A stretch of DNA of 64,000 nucleotides. It comes from Bryobacterales bacterium (GTDB lineage Bacteria > Acidobacteriota > Terriglobia > Bryobacterales > Bryobacteraceae). Location: contig JADLDI010000079.1 in assembly GCA_020846745.1 (NCBI GenBank), positions 1 to 64,000 of the forward strand, read 5' to 3'. A program made the translations under genes and the position numbers. Of this stretch, positions 8,961 to 17,643 are shown piece by piece. The stretch's first letter is position 1, and each line of letters opens with the position of its first letter. The notes under the pieces were generated by a model. It had not been told where the DNA came from. It ran no database searches and worked only from the letters and a program-made list of their open reading frames with translations.

Positions 8961-9725
8961 CTACTCCGGCTTGCGCTCCACTTCGGGTTGCGGCCCAACC
9001 AGGCGCGCGTGTCCCCAAGTGTTATCGTCGTCGCCTTTGCCGTAAAGAATGATGTGGCCGCCATAACCGCCGCCGTCCGGGTCCGTATGGACGATCTCCA
9101 GGCCCCATTCGTCGCCTATTTTCGGAGCACGGCCGGTTGTCTTGACGAGATCGACCTTAGCCTCCAAAACGAAATTGCCGTTTGCGCCACGCTTCAGCGC
9201 CCATTCCACCGCTTTCAGCGGCTCTTCGATGTAGTTGCGCGTTTTGTCGCCCAAACGATGCCAGGCGGCGTAGCCGGGCCGGCGCGCGTCGGCGACAAAG
9301 CAGAACGCGTGGTCGCCTTCGCCAAACCGCTCATTGACGGTATCGCGCGGGACTTCCACAAACCAGCAGATAGCGTCTTTGAAGTACCAGCGCTTGGGTT
9401 CATGCGCCGGGTCGTCGACATCGTTCACGTTATCAATAACTTCAGCGCCCAGGTAGAGATAGCGATCGTCCCACGCCGTGTAATAGCGCGCCGCCAGATC
9501 TTCGGCCGGCGGAGGTTCGTTTCCGTGCTGCGTCAGGCGATTGATCTTCGGGTCGAACCACGGCGAATGACGGACACGGTAGATATCCCAGACTCCGTCG
9601 TGGAACGCGCGCTCTTTCCATTCCTTCAGGTCGCCATCCACCTGAACCGCCGATGTCAACTTCGGCAACTCCAGCACCTGAGCCCAGAGCGGAACGGACA
9701 GAACCACACACAAACACCGCAGCAT
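8961..9725 (-). CDS. Secreted CBM9-like carbohydrate-binding protein
   Basis: 254 residues with a signal peptide of about 15 residues (MLRCLCVVLSVPLWA). The mature part matches the pattern of CBM9-like domains fused to no catalytic part: VDGDLKEWKERAF at the start, AWDDRYLYLGAEVIDN in the centre, and LEAKVDLVKT followed by GDEWGLEIVHTDPDG near the end. The family binds reducing ends of sugars in xylanases, but stand-alone acidobacterial copies are of unknown function. Convergent with the FAD oxidase gene and divergent from the APS reductase gene. Confidence 0.7.
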   Translation of the reverse strand: MLRCLCVVLSVPLWAQVLELPKLTSAVQVDGDLKEWKERAFHDGVWDIYRVRHSPWFDPKINRLTQHGNEPPPAEDLAARYYTAWDDRYLYLGAEVIDNVNDVDDPAHEPKRWYFKDAICWFVEVPRDTVNERFGEGDHAFCFVADARRPGYAAWHRLGDKTRNYIEEPLKAVEWALKRGANGNFVLEAKVDLVKTTGRAPKIGDEWGLEIVHTDPDGGGYGGHIILYGKGDDDNTWGHARLVGPQPEVERKPE

Positions 9726-9763
9726 CGCCCTATGCTACACCCGACCTGTTAGGCTGAAAGTAG

Positions 9764-10513
9764 ATGACATCGGCTGCTGTGCCGCTGGGCGAATTAGAGG
9801 CACTTTCCGCAACAGAACTTTTGAAATGGGCGCTGGCGACCTATGGCCGCCGGTTTGCCATTTCAACGTCGTTCCAGGCCGAAGGCATGGTCCTGATCGA
9901 CATGGCGTCGAAACTCGATTCAGCGGTCCGCGTATTTACGCTCGATACAGGGCGCCTTCCGGCAGAGACGTACGAGATGATCGACACAGTGCGCGAGCGA
10001 TATGGAATCGCGGTCGAAATCGTGTCTCCGGAAACCGAAGAGGTGGAACGCATGACGACGCTCCATGGCGTCAACCTGTTTTATCGCGACCCGAACCTGC
10101 GCAAGCTCTGCTGTCACATCCGCAAAGTGCGGCCGTTCGACCGGAAGCTGAACGAACTCGACGCCTGGGCCGTGGGGCTGCGTCGCGAACAGTCGGAAGA
10201 GCGTGCAAGCGCGATGCAAGCCGAGCAGGTAAGCAACAAACTGAAGTTAAGTCCGTTGGCCGAATGGACGGCTCAGCAAGTGCAGGATTACATTGAACAG
10301 AACGATGTTCCGCGCCATCCGCTCTATTTGAAAGGCTACACCAGCATCGGTTGCGGACCTTGCACGCGCGCGGCAGGGGCAGGCGAATCGGAACGCGCCG
10401 GCCGCTGGTGGTGGGAAGAGAATTCATCAAAGGAGTGCGGGCTGCACGTTACGCCTGACGGGCGGATGCGGAAGGCGTTGGATGTGCTGCTCGAAGATAT
10501 ACTGAAGCATTGA
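9764..10513 (+). CDS. cysH: Adenylylsulfate (APS) reductase, thioredoxin type
   Basis: 249 residues of the CysH family: STSFQAEGMVLIDM forms the PP-loop region, and TLDTGRLPAETY is the conserved nucleotide-binding stretch. C116-C117 and C197-x2-C200 are the four cluster ligands of the 4Fe-4S APS-reductase subtype, and C225 in KECGLH is the catalytic Cys. Presence of the cluster cysteines argues for APS rather than PAPS as substrate. It reduces activated sulfate to sulfite in assimilation. No sulfurylase or sulfite reductase genes lie in the window. Its stop overlaps the start of the PHP gene. Confidence 0.9.
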   Translation: MTSAAVPLGELEALSATELLKWALATYGRRFAISTSFQAEGMVLIDMASKLDSAVRVFTLDTGRLPAETYEMIDTVRERYGIAVEIVSPETEEVERMTTLHGVNLFYRDPNLRKLCCHIRKVRPFDRKLNELDAWAVGLRREQSEERASAMQAEQVSNKLKLSPLAEWTAQQVQDYIEQNDVPRHPLYLKGYTSIGCGPCTRAAGAGESERAGRWWWEENSSKECGLHVTPDGRMRKALDVLLEDILKH

Positions 10514-11364
10514 TCGATCTGCACGTTCATACCACTGCTTCTGACGGTACGGCGACGCCAACGGAGGTTATCGCGGAAGCGAAAACGATCGGGCTTGAAG
10601 CCATTTCCATCACCGATCACGACACGTTCGCCGCCTACGACGAAGCTGTGCCCGCGGCTCGAGACGCCGGCCTGCAACTGATTTGGGGCATCGAAATCTC
10701 AACCAAGTTGATGCAGCCGGGCAAGCCGCACGGCAAGACCGTGCACCTGCTCGGATACTTCATGAAGGGCCCCACCCCTGAGTTTCTGGAGTGGATCGAA
10801 GAGCATCAGCGCGCCCGCCACGAACGCAACTTGCAACTGTGCGACCGGCTGAAGGAACTGGGCATTGACGTCAGCATCGATGAGGTGAAGCAGCTCGGGC
10901 GCAACATGGCCGGCCGTCCCCACTTCGCCCGCGTCATGATGCAAAAAGGGTACGTGCAAACGATTCAGGAAGCGTTTGATAAGTACCTGGACGAACGCGG
11001 GAGCGCCTACGTCGAAAAGCACGACCCCACATTGGCGGAAGGCATTCGCCACATTCGCGATTCCGGCGGCGTAGCTTCCTTGGCGCATCCTATACGGCTG
11101 AATAAGTTCGGAACGCAGGAAGAAGACACTATTCGCCAGATGGCCAAAATGGGAATGCACGCGATCGAGGCTTATCATTCCGACCACACAGAAAAACACC
11201 TGGAACGTTACCAGTTGATGGCGCGGCGATACGACATGGCCGTAACCGGCGGTTCGGACTATCACGGCGATAATAAGCCTGACGTGAAGTTAGGCACCGG
11301 CCGCAACAACAACGTCGCGGTTCCGAATAAGTTGCTCGACCGTTTGCGCGGACTAAGTCGCTGA
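10510..11364 (+). CDS. PHP-domain phosphoesterase
   Basis: 284 residues. It starts at a TTG that shares bases with the cysH stop (TTGA), so the two are coupled. The metal-binding PHP motifs are present: H5-V-H7 with ASDG, ITDHDTFAAY, a SLAHPIRL block and the final GGSDYHGDNKP. The overall plan matches the YciV/RNase AM (3',5'-nucleotide phosphatase) group. An attractive inference is that it removes 3'-phosphoadenosine 5'-phosphate or similar bisphosphate nucleotides arising in sulfate assimilation, since it is joined to an APS reductase. The substrate is unproven. Confidence 0.8.
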   Translation: MIDLHVHTTASDGTATPTEVIAEAKTIGLEAISITDHDTFAAYDEAVPAARDAGLQLIWGIEISTKLMQPGKPHGKTVHLLGYFMKGPTPEFLEWIEEHQRARHERNLQLCDRLKELGIDVSIDEVKQLGRNMAGRPHFARVMMQKGYVQTIQEAFDKYLDERGSAYVEKHDPTLAEGIRHIRDSGGVASLAHPIRLNKFGTQEEDTIRQMAKMGMHAIEAYHSDHTEKHLERYQLMARRYDMAVTGGSDYHGDNKPDVKLGTGRNNNVAVPNKLLDRLRGLSR

Positions 11365-12387
11365 AACGCTAGTCCACGCGTTTAGCCACGCGGGTGTGGG
11401 CTTCGGCTCCGGCGCTTTCTCGAAGTTCACTCCGAAATCCACCACTTTCGGATCAAGCGCCAGTTCCCATACCGGTACGGCATAGTTCGCTTTCAGATAT
11501 TCGCCGGAAAAATGGAGGCCCATTACCTGTCCCGTCTCCACGTCAATTAAGGCGGAACCCGAGTTACCGCCCAGAGTAGAACAGTCGTGCGCCAGCGCTT
11601 CCACGGTATTCCCGAACGAGACGCACTGTTTCATGGCCATCGTCCGGCCTGGCTGCAGCCGTTTTTTCTCGAACACACGGAAGATCTTCTTTTGCAGGTC
11701 GAAATCGTTGCGCGGATCGCGAGCAGGGTATCCCACTATGGTGGCGAGCCGGCCTTGCAGTTCCGAAGGCGGCGCCGCGGCCAGCCGTAACGGCTCCCGA
11801 TCGTCAGGAAATCCTTTTACTCTCAGCAGTGCCGCGTCCCAATACGGGTGAATCAGCAGCGTCTCTTTTATTTCAAGCAGCACCTCGTCATCAGAATCGA
11901 TTTCCTGCTTGAGGTCGATCTCCGGTTCGATGCCAAACTTAAACTTCAGTCCTTTTGCGCCCAATCCGTCGGTGAAGATCGCGGCTACGTGACGGTTCGT
12001 GAGCAGCACGCCTTTGCCTACAAGGAAAGCAGTCCCGCAATAAGGAATGTCCAAGCCGGACGCATCGACGCGGCCGATTGCCCGGATCGCCTTCGATAAT
12101 TTGTCGCGGTGGCTGTTCAGTTCGGTCCAGGGGCTGGAACAGTCGCTAAATGTGTCGTTGTGGATATCGAAAACAGGCCGCAGTTTCGGAAGGACGATCG
12201 CTTCCAGCGCGTCTTCCAGGTGCGGAGGGACGGCTTGATGCCGCTCCACCCGGTCCACTGCATCGGCCGCGATGTCGCCGGTCGATTCGAGCGCCGATTC
12301 CAGGCCCGACGAATCGGCCAGGTCGCCTGCACTTACTCCATCCGCTGCCAGTAAGTGTCTGATGTGGGCTTCAAGATCCGGCCGCAT
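11353..12387 (-). CDS. Cytoplasmic trypsin-like serine protease
   Basis: 344 residues, with no signal peptide or membrane segment. Residues 1-85 form a helical, Leu/Ala/Glu-rich N-terminal domain that I do not recognise. Residues 95-320 are a chymotrypsin-fold protease with a complete triad: H133 in LLTNRHVAA, D184 in YWDAALLRV, and S276 in LGGNSGSALID. The N-terminal domain may be an adaptor or death-like regulatory domain, as in trypsin-type conflict-system effectors; this is inference. It starts four bases after the stop of the nuclease gene, so both are almost certainly one transcript. Its 3' end overlaps the end of the PHP gene by 12 bases. Confidence 0.8.
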   Translation of the reverse strand: MRPDLEAHIRHLLAADGVSAGDLADSSGLESALESTGDIAADAVDRVERHQAVPPHLEDALEAIVLPKLRPVFDIHNDTFSDCSSPWTELNSHRDKLSKAIRAIGRVDASGLDIPYCGTAFLVGKGVLLTNRHVAAIFTDGLGAKGLKFKFGIEPEIDLKQEIDSDDEVLLEIKETLLIHPYWDAALLRVKGFPDDREPLRLAAAPPSELQGRLATIVGYPARDPRNDFDLQKKIFRVFEKKRLQPGRTMAMKQCVSFGNTVEALAHDCSTLGGNSGSALIDVETGQVMGLHFSGEYLKANYAVPVWELALDPKVVDFGVNFEKAPEPKPTPAWLNAWTSVSAT

Positions 12388-12391
12388 GGTG

Positions 12392-13381
12392 TTACCCCAG
12401 TCCGAGCGAAAAGTCGACCTTCTCCGCCCATTCCGGATGGTCGATCAACGGGTTGCGGTTACCTTGCTTCTGCTCGATCGCGCGGTTCCGATGTAACTCG
12501 TACAGCGTCACCGGATGCTCCTTATGCCAGCGCAGCAAAGTGGGCATCCGTTCCGCCGTGTAAGTGGTGGCCGCCGCGCGAATCTTCTTCGGATGGCGTA
12601 ACAAGAAGTACAGCGTAGCCCGCGCGACGGCTCCTTTGCCGCCGCGCGGCTCGAAGTGATTCTCACCGCTCTCTAATCGGCCGCAATCCTGAATAATGCG
12701 CTCTTCGAAATCCGGAAAGTCGAAATAGGGCGTATTGCCGCGGAAGCCGTTGCATTTCGATTCGCAGGCGAACAGGTGATGCAGGTCGCCTTTCATCGGC
12801 TCCTGCTTCTTGAACCACGATTGCGGCACGACGTGCTCACAGTTCAATGTGAAGTTCGCCTCCAGCGCTGCTACGGCCTCGAACATCGCCTCTTCCGTCG
12901 CGAACGATTCCTGCGACTTCAGTGCGTTCACCGCCTGCTCCATGGCGGATTCCATCGCCGCGTCCGCGCGGATCACCGATTCCGCATCCATCGACGCGCC
13001 GGAGTAAATGCTGATCAGTTCGCCGCTCGGGTGCAGATCCACCATCGGATACAGGTGTTGCGATGGCGCATACGGCTTCGGCGACTTATGCGTTTGAGTT
13101 ACCAGCTGGTTAAGGGACTGATACAGGTTACCCGCCCCAACATCGATGCCCGCATAATAGCTCTCGCGAGCCTCGCTGTCGGCAGCTTCGTCATAATAGT
13201 TCGACGCATCTTCCTGGATAGCCTTGCGGGTCTGGCGGAACACTTCGACCGGGCTCGTGGCTGCCAGCGCGGCGGAAGTTGCTGTAACCGCAACTTGAGG
13301 TACTGCCGCAACCGCGGTGATTGTCTGCGGCTCCGCACCGCCTACCGTGATGGTGATTTCTATAGGAATAGTCCACTTCAT
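12392..13381 (-). CDS. Endonuclease I-like nuclease with N-terminal extension
   Basis: 329 residues from the ATG at 13379-13381, preceded by a GGGGGA ribosome site; a start at 13435 is possible but has no such site. Residues 1-160 contain a short Thr/Ala-rich lead and a block with FRQTRKAI, YYDEAADSEARESYY and PSQHLYPMVDLHPSG. The nuclease part (about 165-329) has the endonuclease I HNH/beta-beta-alpha-metal signature: E182-H183-VVPQSWF, D199-L-H201-H202-LF, C210-N211 with RGN, and a late NRNPLIDHPEW. There is no signal peptide, unlike periplasmic EndA. First gene of a two-gene unit with the trypsin-like protease. Confidence 0.8.
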   Translation of the reverse strand: MKWTIPIEITITVGGAEPQTITAVAAVPQVAVTATSAALAATSPVEVFRQTRKAIQEDASNYYDEAADSEARESYYAGIDVGAGNLYQSLNQLVTQTHKSPKPYAPSQHLYPMVDLHPSGELISIYSGASMDAESVIRADAAMESAMEQAVNALKSQESFATEEAMFEAVAALEANFTLNCEHVVPQSWFKKQEPMKGDLHHLFACESKCNGFRGNTPYFDFPDFEERIIQDCGRLESGENHFEPRGGKGAVARATLYFLLRHPKKIRAAATTYTAERMPTLLRWHKEHPVTLYELHRNRAIEQKQGNRNPLIDHPEWAEKVDFSLGLG

Positions 13382-13452
13382 GCTGTCCCCCTTTGCTCGG
13401 CCGTTCTGACCCGGCACGGCATCGGATTGTATCATTCAAAGTTCGAGGTGTA

Positions 13453-14934
13453 GTGACTTTGAATCGCATTCTGTTTCAGAACGGCAGCATTATCGATGGG
13501 TCCGGCGCGGAGCCGCGCACAGGGTCGGTGTTCGTAGAAGACGGCCGCATTGCGGCTATCGATCCGGCGCAGGCGCCGGCCGGCACTGAGGTAATCGATT
13601 GTAGCGGCCTTGCGGTCACGCCCGGTTTTATCGACGGCCACAGCCATTCGGACCTGCAGGTGCTCGAGCAACGCTCGGAAAAATGCCGCCAGGGCGTCAC
13701 CACGGAAGTAGTCGGAAACTGCGGCTTCTCGCCTTACCCGCATGTGCCCGAACAGCACCGTGCATTACACGAGTTCGCAAACGGCATCTTCTGCGGTGAC
13801 GATGCCTGGGGTTGGTCGAACGCCGCCGAGTACCTGGCCGCGGCCTCGCACCCCAGCCGCTACGTCAACGTCGCGTCCCTTACCGGCCACGGCAGCCTCC
13901 GCGTCGCGGTGGCCGGGCACCGCTTGGGCCAACTGTCAGCGGCTGAGGTGGACCGTATGGAAGGCTTGCTCGACGAAGCACTCTCAGGCGGTTCCGCCGG
14001 ATTTTCCACGGGCCTGATGTACGCGCCGGGCGACAGCGCCCCCTTCGAGGAACTGGTGCGGCTGTGTAAAGTGGTCACACGGCGCGGCAAGGTCTATGCC
14101 ACACACATGCGCAGCTACACCTGGGGACTGGTGGAAGCCGTGGAAGAGCAGCTGAAACTGGTGCGCGAGGCCGGCTGCCGCCTGCAGATTTCGCACCTGC
14201 AGGCCGCCGGCGCGAAGAACTGGCCGCTGCAGGGGCGTGCGCTGGAACTGATCGAAAAGGCTCGGGCCGAAGGAGTGGACGTAGCCTTTGACTGCTATCC
14301 CTACGTGGCCGGCAGCACGGTGATGACCCAGTTGCTGCCGCAATGGACGCTGGAGGGCGGCCTGGATGCGATGCTCGCCCGCCTGCAAGATCCAACAATT
14401 CGCGCCAAGATTACAGACGAAATGATGAGCCACTTCTCCTGGCGGTGGAGCGACATCTACATCTCCGCCGCACCCGATAAGTCGCTGGTCGGCAAACACC
14501 TGGAGTCGCTCGACCATATGTTCGAAGTGCTGATTACGCAGCGCGGCCTGGTGAATATGCTGTCGTTCAACCAGAGCGAAGAGAACCTGAAGCAGACGCT
14601 TACGCATCCGTTATCGGTGATCATCAGCGATGGCTTCTACGTGCGTGGGCGGCCGCATCCGCGGCTCCACGGGACGTTCCCGCTGTGGTTAGGTGAATTT
14701 GTCAGGCGTAGAAAATGGCTGGATTTGCCGGCGGCGATCCGGAAGATCACCTCGGCTCCGGCGGAGCGCTTCGGCATGAAAGACCGCGGCTTGCTGAAGC
14801 CCGGTTATAAGGCCGATATTACGGTGTTCGATCCCGAGGAAATCGACAGTCCTGCCACTTACGACAATCCTGAACTTCCCCCCCGCGGAATCCTCCGAGT
14901 ATTCCGCGAGGGCAGTCCGGTCCCAGTCGTTTGA
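13453..14934 (+). CDS. N-acyl-D-amino-acid deacylase family amidohydrolase
   Basis: About 493 residues if translation begins at the GTG at 13453; a TTG at 13459 is an alternative. The upstream part of the frame overlaps the divergent nuclease and looks non-coding. The amidohydrolase plan is clear: NGSIIDGSG and GSVFVEDGRIAAID (the composite beta domain), PGFIDGHSHSD (metal HxH), GVTTEVVGNCGFSP (the conserved Cys-bearing D-aminoacylase motif), ISHLQ, and a final GLLKPGYKADITVFDP. It probably hydrolyses N-acyl-D-amino acids or related amides in the cytoplasm. The exact substrate is open. Confidence 0.85.
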   Translation: MTLNRILFQNGSIIDGSGAEPRTGSVFVEDGRIAAIDPAQAPAGTEVIDCSGLAVTPGFIDGHSHSDLQVLEQRSEKCRQGVTTEVVGNCGFSPYPHVPEQHRALHEFANGIFCGDDAWGWSNAAEYLAAASHPSRYVNVASLTGHGSLRVAVAGHRLGQLSAAEVDRMEGLLDEALSGGSAGFSTGLMYAPGDSAPFEELVRLCKVVTRRGKVYATHMRSYTWGLVEAVEEQLKLVREAGCRLQISHLQAAGAKNWPLQGRALELIEKARAEGVDVAFDCYPYVAGSTVMTQLLPQWTLEGGLDAMLARLQDPTIRAKITDEMMSHFSWRWSDIYISAAPDKSLVGKHLESLDHMFEVLITQRGLVNMLSFNQSEENLKQTLTHPLSVIISDGFYVRGRPHPRLHGTFPLWLGEFVRRRKWLDLPAAIRKITSAPAERFGMKDRGLLKPGYKADITVFDPEEIDSPATYDNPELPPRGILRVFREGSPVPVV

Positions 14935-14937
14935 ACT

Positions 14938-15453
14938 CTACCAGTTCGCCAAAGGAACCGAACTGCCCTGGGGCGCAGCCAAGCGGAAAGATGTGATCAT
15001 CTGGTCGAACAGAGCGGCGACAGAGTCCCAAATCGCCACCGGCGCCATACCGATCAGTGAGAGCAACGCGCCGCCGTCCTCGAATAGCGCGATCCTCACC
15101 TTCATCTCTCCGGCCTCCGAGTCTTGACTGCAAACACAAGACGCGGCGAATGTATTGCCGATCGCGGCGGGCATGAATTCCGTGATTCTCAGCTCCTGCT
15201 CGCGACACAGATACATCAGCCAATCCGCCAGCGTGCCCTCTCCGTAGGCAGGGCGCGCTGCCACCGTAAACACGACAGCGCCCCACGCCGGCATAAAAAG
15301 CGCCAGCGGCATGAAGAGCGTGGGATTATCGAAATCCGTTTCGTCCGCTGGGATGGGCATTTGCTGCCAGTCCTGCGGCTTCTGTACCGAGAAGGCGAAC
15401 CGCTCTACGGCGGGTGTCACCTCGACGGTCGGAAGGATTTCTGTCATTGTCAT
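14938..15453 (-). CDS. DcrB-like small cytoplasmic protein
   Basis: 171 residues from the ATG at 15451-15453, which has a GGAGAG site just upstream; an earlier ATG at 15501 lacks one. No signal peptide or membrane segment. The pattern (a FAFSVQKPQDWQ opening strand, VVFTVAARP, a regular Leu/Trp helix, and AIWDSVAALFDQMITSFRL near the end) recalls the PsbP/DcrB fold, where a final helix with a 'sF' motif is typical. I cannot assign a function. It lies 47 bases downstream of the SDR gene on the same strand. Confidence 0.55.
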   Translation of the reverse strand: MTMTEILPTVEVTPAVERFAFSVQKPQDWQQMPIPADETDFDNPTLFMPLALFMPAWGAVVFTVAARPAYGEGTLADWLMYLCREQELRITEFMPAAIGNTFAASCVCSQDSEAGEMKVRIALFEDGGALLSLIGMAPVAIWDSVAALFDQMITSFRLAAPQGSSVPLANW

Positions 15454-15500
15454 TTCCGCTCTCCACTGACATAAGCGGAAACGTGCGGCGGAACAGATCA

Positions 15501-16271
15501 CTAAACTTCAAACTTTTTTCCGGCGAGCAGACCACCGTCGATCACGCACACCGTTCCGGTGACAAACGCCGCCTCATTAGACGCAAGAAAAAGTGCGTAG
15601 GCGGCCACTTCCTCAGGTTTGCCGATCCGCCCTAACGGATACATATCCAACAACTTGGCATACCCGGCGGGATACTGCTTCCAGTAGTTCATGCAGTTCT
15701 CCGTCTCGATTGTCCCCGGGCAAATGACGTTGCTGCGAATGTTGTCCCCGCCATACTCCGCCGCCACCAGCCGCATCATCGCGATCAAGCCGCCCTTGGC
15801 CGCAGTGTAAGCCGTTTCACCAACCCCCAACAGCGCGTTGACGCTCGATATGGTCACGATGCTGCCGCCGCCCGACTTCCGCATCGACCCGATCGCTCGC
15901 TTGGTGCAGAGGTACGGGCCTTTCAGACAAACTGCGATCGTCTTGTCGAACACTGCGTCGTCCTCTTCGATGATCGTGGTGTCGCCGGTGGACCAGATCG
16001 CGTTATTCACCAGCACGTTCACGGCGCCGCACTCACGCTCGACGGCCTGAAACATGCGGTCGACATCAGCGGCGCTCGAAATATCGGCGACCGCCGCCAT
16101 CGCCCGGCCGCCGTGGCCGCGAATCCGCGCACACACGGCTTCTGCCGCTTCTACCGCGACATCGTTCACCACCACCGCCGCCCCTTCGCGCGCGAACAAT
16201 TCAGCCATCGCGGAACCGATTCCTCCGCCCGCGCCCGAAATCAAAGCAACCCTGTTTTCCAGCCGTTTCAT
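15501..16271 (-). CDS. SDR family oxidoreductase
   Basis: 256 residues from the ATG at 16269-16271 (MKRLENRVALISGAGGGIG); a start seven residues earlier is less likely. Classic short-chain dehydrogenase layout: the GAGGGIGSA nucleotide-binding loop, ADISSAADVDRM, VLVNNA, a SSVNALLGVGETAYTAAKGG segment with catalytic Ser, Tyr (Y-T-A-A-K) and Lys, and a VICPGTIETE block after it. It is an NAD(P)-dependent oxidoreductase of unknown substrate. Leftward transcription puts it upstream of the DcrB-like gene. Confidence 0.9.
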   Translation of the reverse strand: MKRLENRVALISGAGGGIGSAMAELFAREGAAVVVNDVAVEAAEAVCARIRGHGGRAMAAVADISSAADVDRMFQAVERECGAVNVLVNNAIWSTGDTTIIEEDDAVFDKTIAVCLKGPYLCTKRAIGSMRKSGGGSIVTISSVNALLGVGETAYTAAKGGLIAMMRLVAAEYGGDNIRSNVICPGTIETENCMNYWKQYPAGYAKLLDMYPLGRIGKPEEVAAYALFLASNEAAFVTGTVCVIDGGLLAGKKFEV

Positions 16272-16347
16272 AAAACGCGGCGAGTGTAGCACATGTGATG
16301 TATGAACTCGGCTTCAAAAGCGGTCAGCAATATCTACCGCATGCGCG

Positions 16348-16473
16348 ATGTCCACGCCACACGTGCTGCACGGCATGGGTCGCTCCGACTTGCGCCTCAC
16401 CTACTGTCACGCCGGACGAAATATGCGGCTCACCGACACCGGCGGCCGCATCATCAAAGGGGTGGTCGTCTAA
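16348..16473 (+). CDS. Possible 41-residue small ORF ahead of the flippase gene
   Basis: An ATG at 16348 starts a frame of 41 codons closed by TAA at 16471-16473, in a frame different from the downstream membrane protein. The peptide has an ordered look (RLTYCHAGRNMRLTDTGGRI) ending in Lys-Gly-Val-Val-Val. There is no good ribosome site and I recognise no family. It fills most of the otherwise unassigned 220 bases between the SDR gene and the flippase gene. It may be a chance frame. Confidence 0.2.
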   Translation: MSTPHVLHGMGRSDLRLTYCHAGRNMRLTDTGGRIIKGVVV

Positions 16474-16495
16474 TTGCCAGCGATATCATGAAGGT

Positions 16496-17518
16496 TTGGG
16501 GTCCTTAATACAAGAACAGGCGGAAGGCGCAAATCGCAGGCGCATTCCCAAATGGTTGATTCCGGCGCTCGGCTACGGCGTTTCCATCGCCTGTCTCATT
16601 TGGGTCTATCGCGGTTTCGATTGGGAAAAGGAACTGCCACGTCTCCAAGCGACCCACTGGCGATGGGTGGCGCTCGCCATTCTCGCCGACATCGCCGTCT
16701 ACGTCTGCCAGGGGTTCCGCTGGAGCCGGCTGCTGAGCCCGCTTGCGCAGGTCTCACCATGGAAAACGACACAGGCCGTTTACATCGGGCTATTCGCCAA
16801 CGAGGTTTTGCCGCTTAGAAGCGGTGAGGTGATCCGCTGCTATCTACAACGCCGCTGGACCGGACTGCCTCTCTCGGTCGTCATCTCCTCTGCGATCATC
16901 GAGCGTCTGCTCGATGGCATTTGGCTGGTCCTCGGTTTTTGGGTGGTCGGCCGCTTCGTTCAACTGCCCGGTTTTCTTATGGTGGGAAGCCGCATCCTCA
17001 TGGGCTTGCTCGTCATTGTCGGCCTCGCGCTGCTGTTTGCCATCTTCTACAAGCCAACCGCACAGCAGGCCATCTCCGGATCACGCTGGGCCGAAGCTCT
17101 CCGTCATCTGGTCGACGGGGTCCATGCCATGGGCCGCTCGCGATCGTTCTTCGTCGCGTCGTTCCTCAGCCTCCTCTACCTGCTGCTGCAAATCCTCCCC
17201 ATCCTGTTCCTCATCATCGCCTATGGCTTGGAGGTCAGCCCCTGGGCGGCTCCTGTCGTATTAGTCGTCCTGCGCCTCGGTACCGTCGTCCCGCAGGCCC
17301 CTGGCAACGTCGGCTCTTTCCAGGCCCTCACGATTCTCGGCCTGAAGATCTTCGGTATGGACCGTGGCGACGCCACCGGGTTCGCCACCCTGCTGTTTCT
17401 CGTTGTGACCATGCCGCTCTGGATGGCGGGTTTCGTCGCCCTGATCGCCACCCGCATGCGCCTCGGCGAAATCCACCGCGACGCGCATGAAACCCTGGCG
17501 CGCTCACGCCAGCACTGA
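16496..17518 (+). CDS. Lysylphosphatidylglycerol synthase/UPF0104-type membrane protein
   Basis: Integral membrane protein with about eight segments. The open frame begins at 16295, but its first 67 codons are Cys-rich and random-looking. I place the start near the TTG at 16496, just before WLIPALGYGVSIACLIWVY; this is a weak call. Family marks include the ADIAVYVCQGFRWSRLL stretch, LFANEVLPLRSGEVIRCY (the FxxxxLPxRxGE motif typical of the flippase-like domain) and VVPQAPGNVGSFQ near the end (the P-x-x-P-G-x-x-G motif). The family includes MprF membrane domains and hopanoid or lipid-linked flippases. The role here is probably lipid transport. Confidence 0.8.
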   Translation: MGSLIQEQAEGANRRRIPKWLIPALGYGVSIACLIWVYRGFDWEKELPRLQATHWRWVALAILADIAVYVCQGFRWSRLLSPLAQVSPWKTTQAVYIGLFANEVLPLRSGEVIRCYLQRRWTGLPLSVVISSAIIERLLDGIWLVLGFWVVGRFVQLPGFLMVGSRILMGLLVIVGLALLFAIFYKPTAQQAISGSRWAEALRHLVDGVHAMGRSRSFFVASFLSLLYLLLQILPILFLIIAYGLEVSPWAAPVVLVVLRLGTVVPQAPGNVGSFQALTILGLKIFGMDRGDATGFATLLFLVVTMPLWMAGFVALIATRMRLGEIHRDAHETLARSRQH

Positions 17519-17643
17519 AACCAGCTATCTTTGATCTCACTATGCGAGTACGGCCGTCATCCTAGAATCGAAGAACTGGATCGAATCTTTCCGAAGTAAC
17601 GGAATTTCCGCCGCCATAGGGAGCCGCTTCCGATGCTGCCCGG

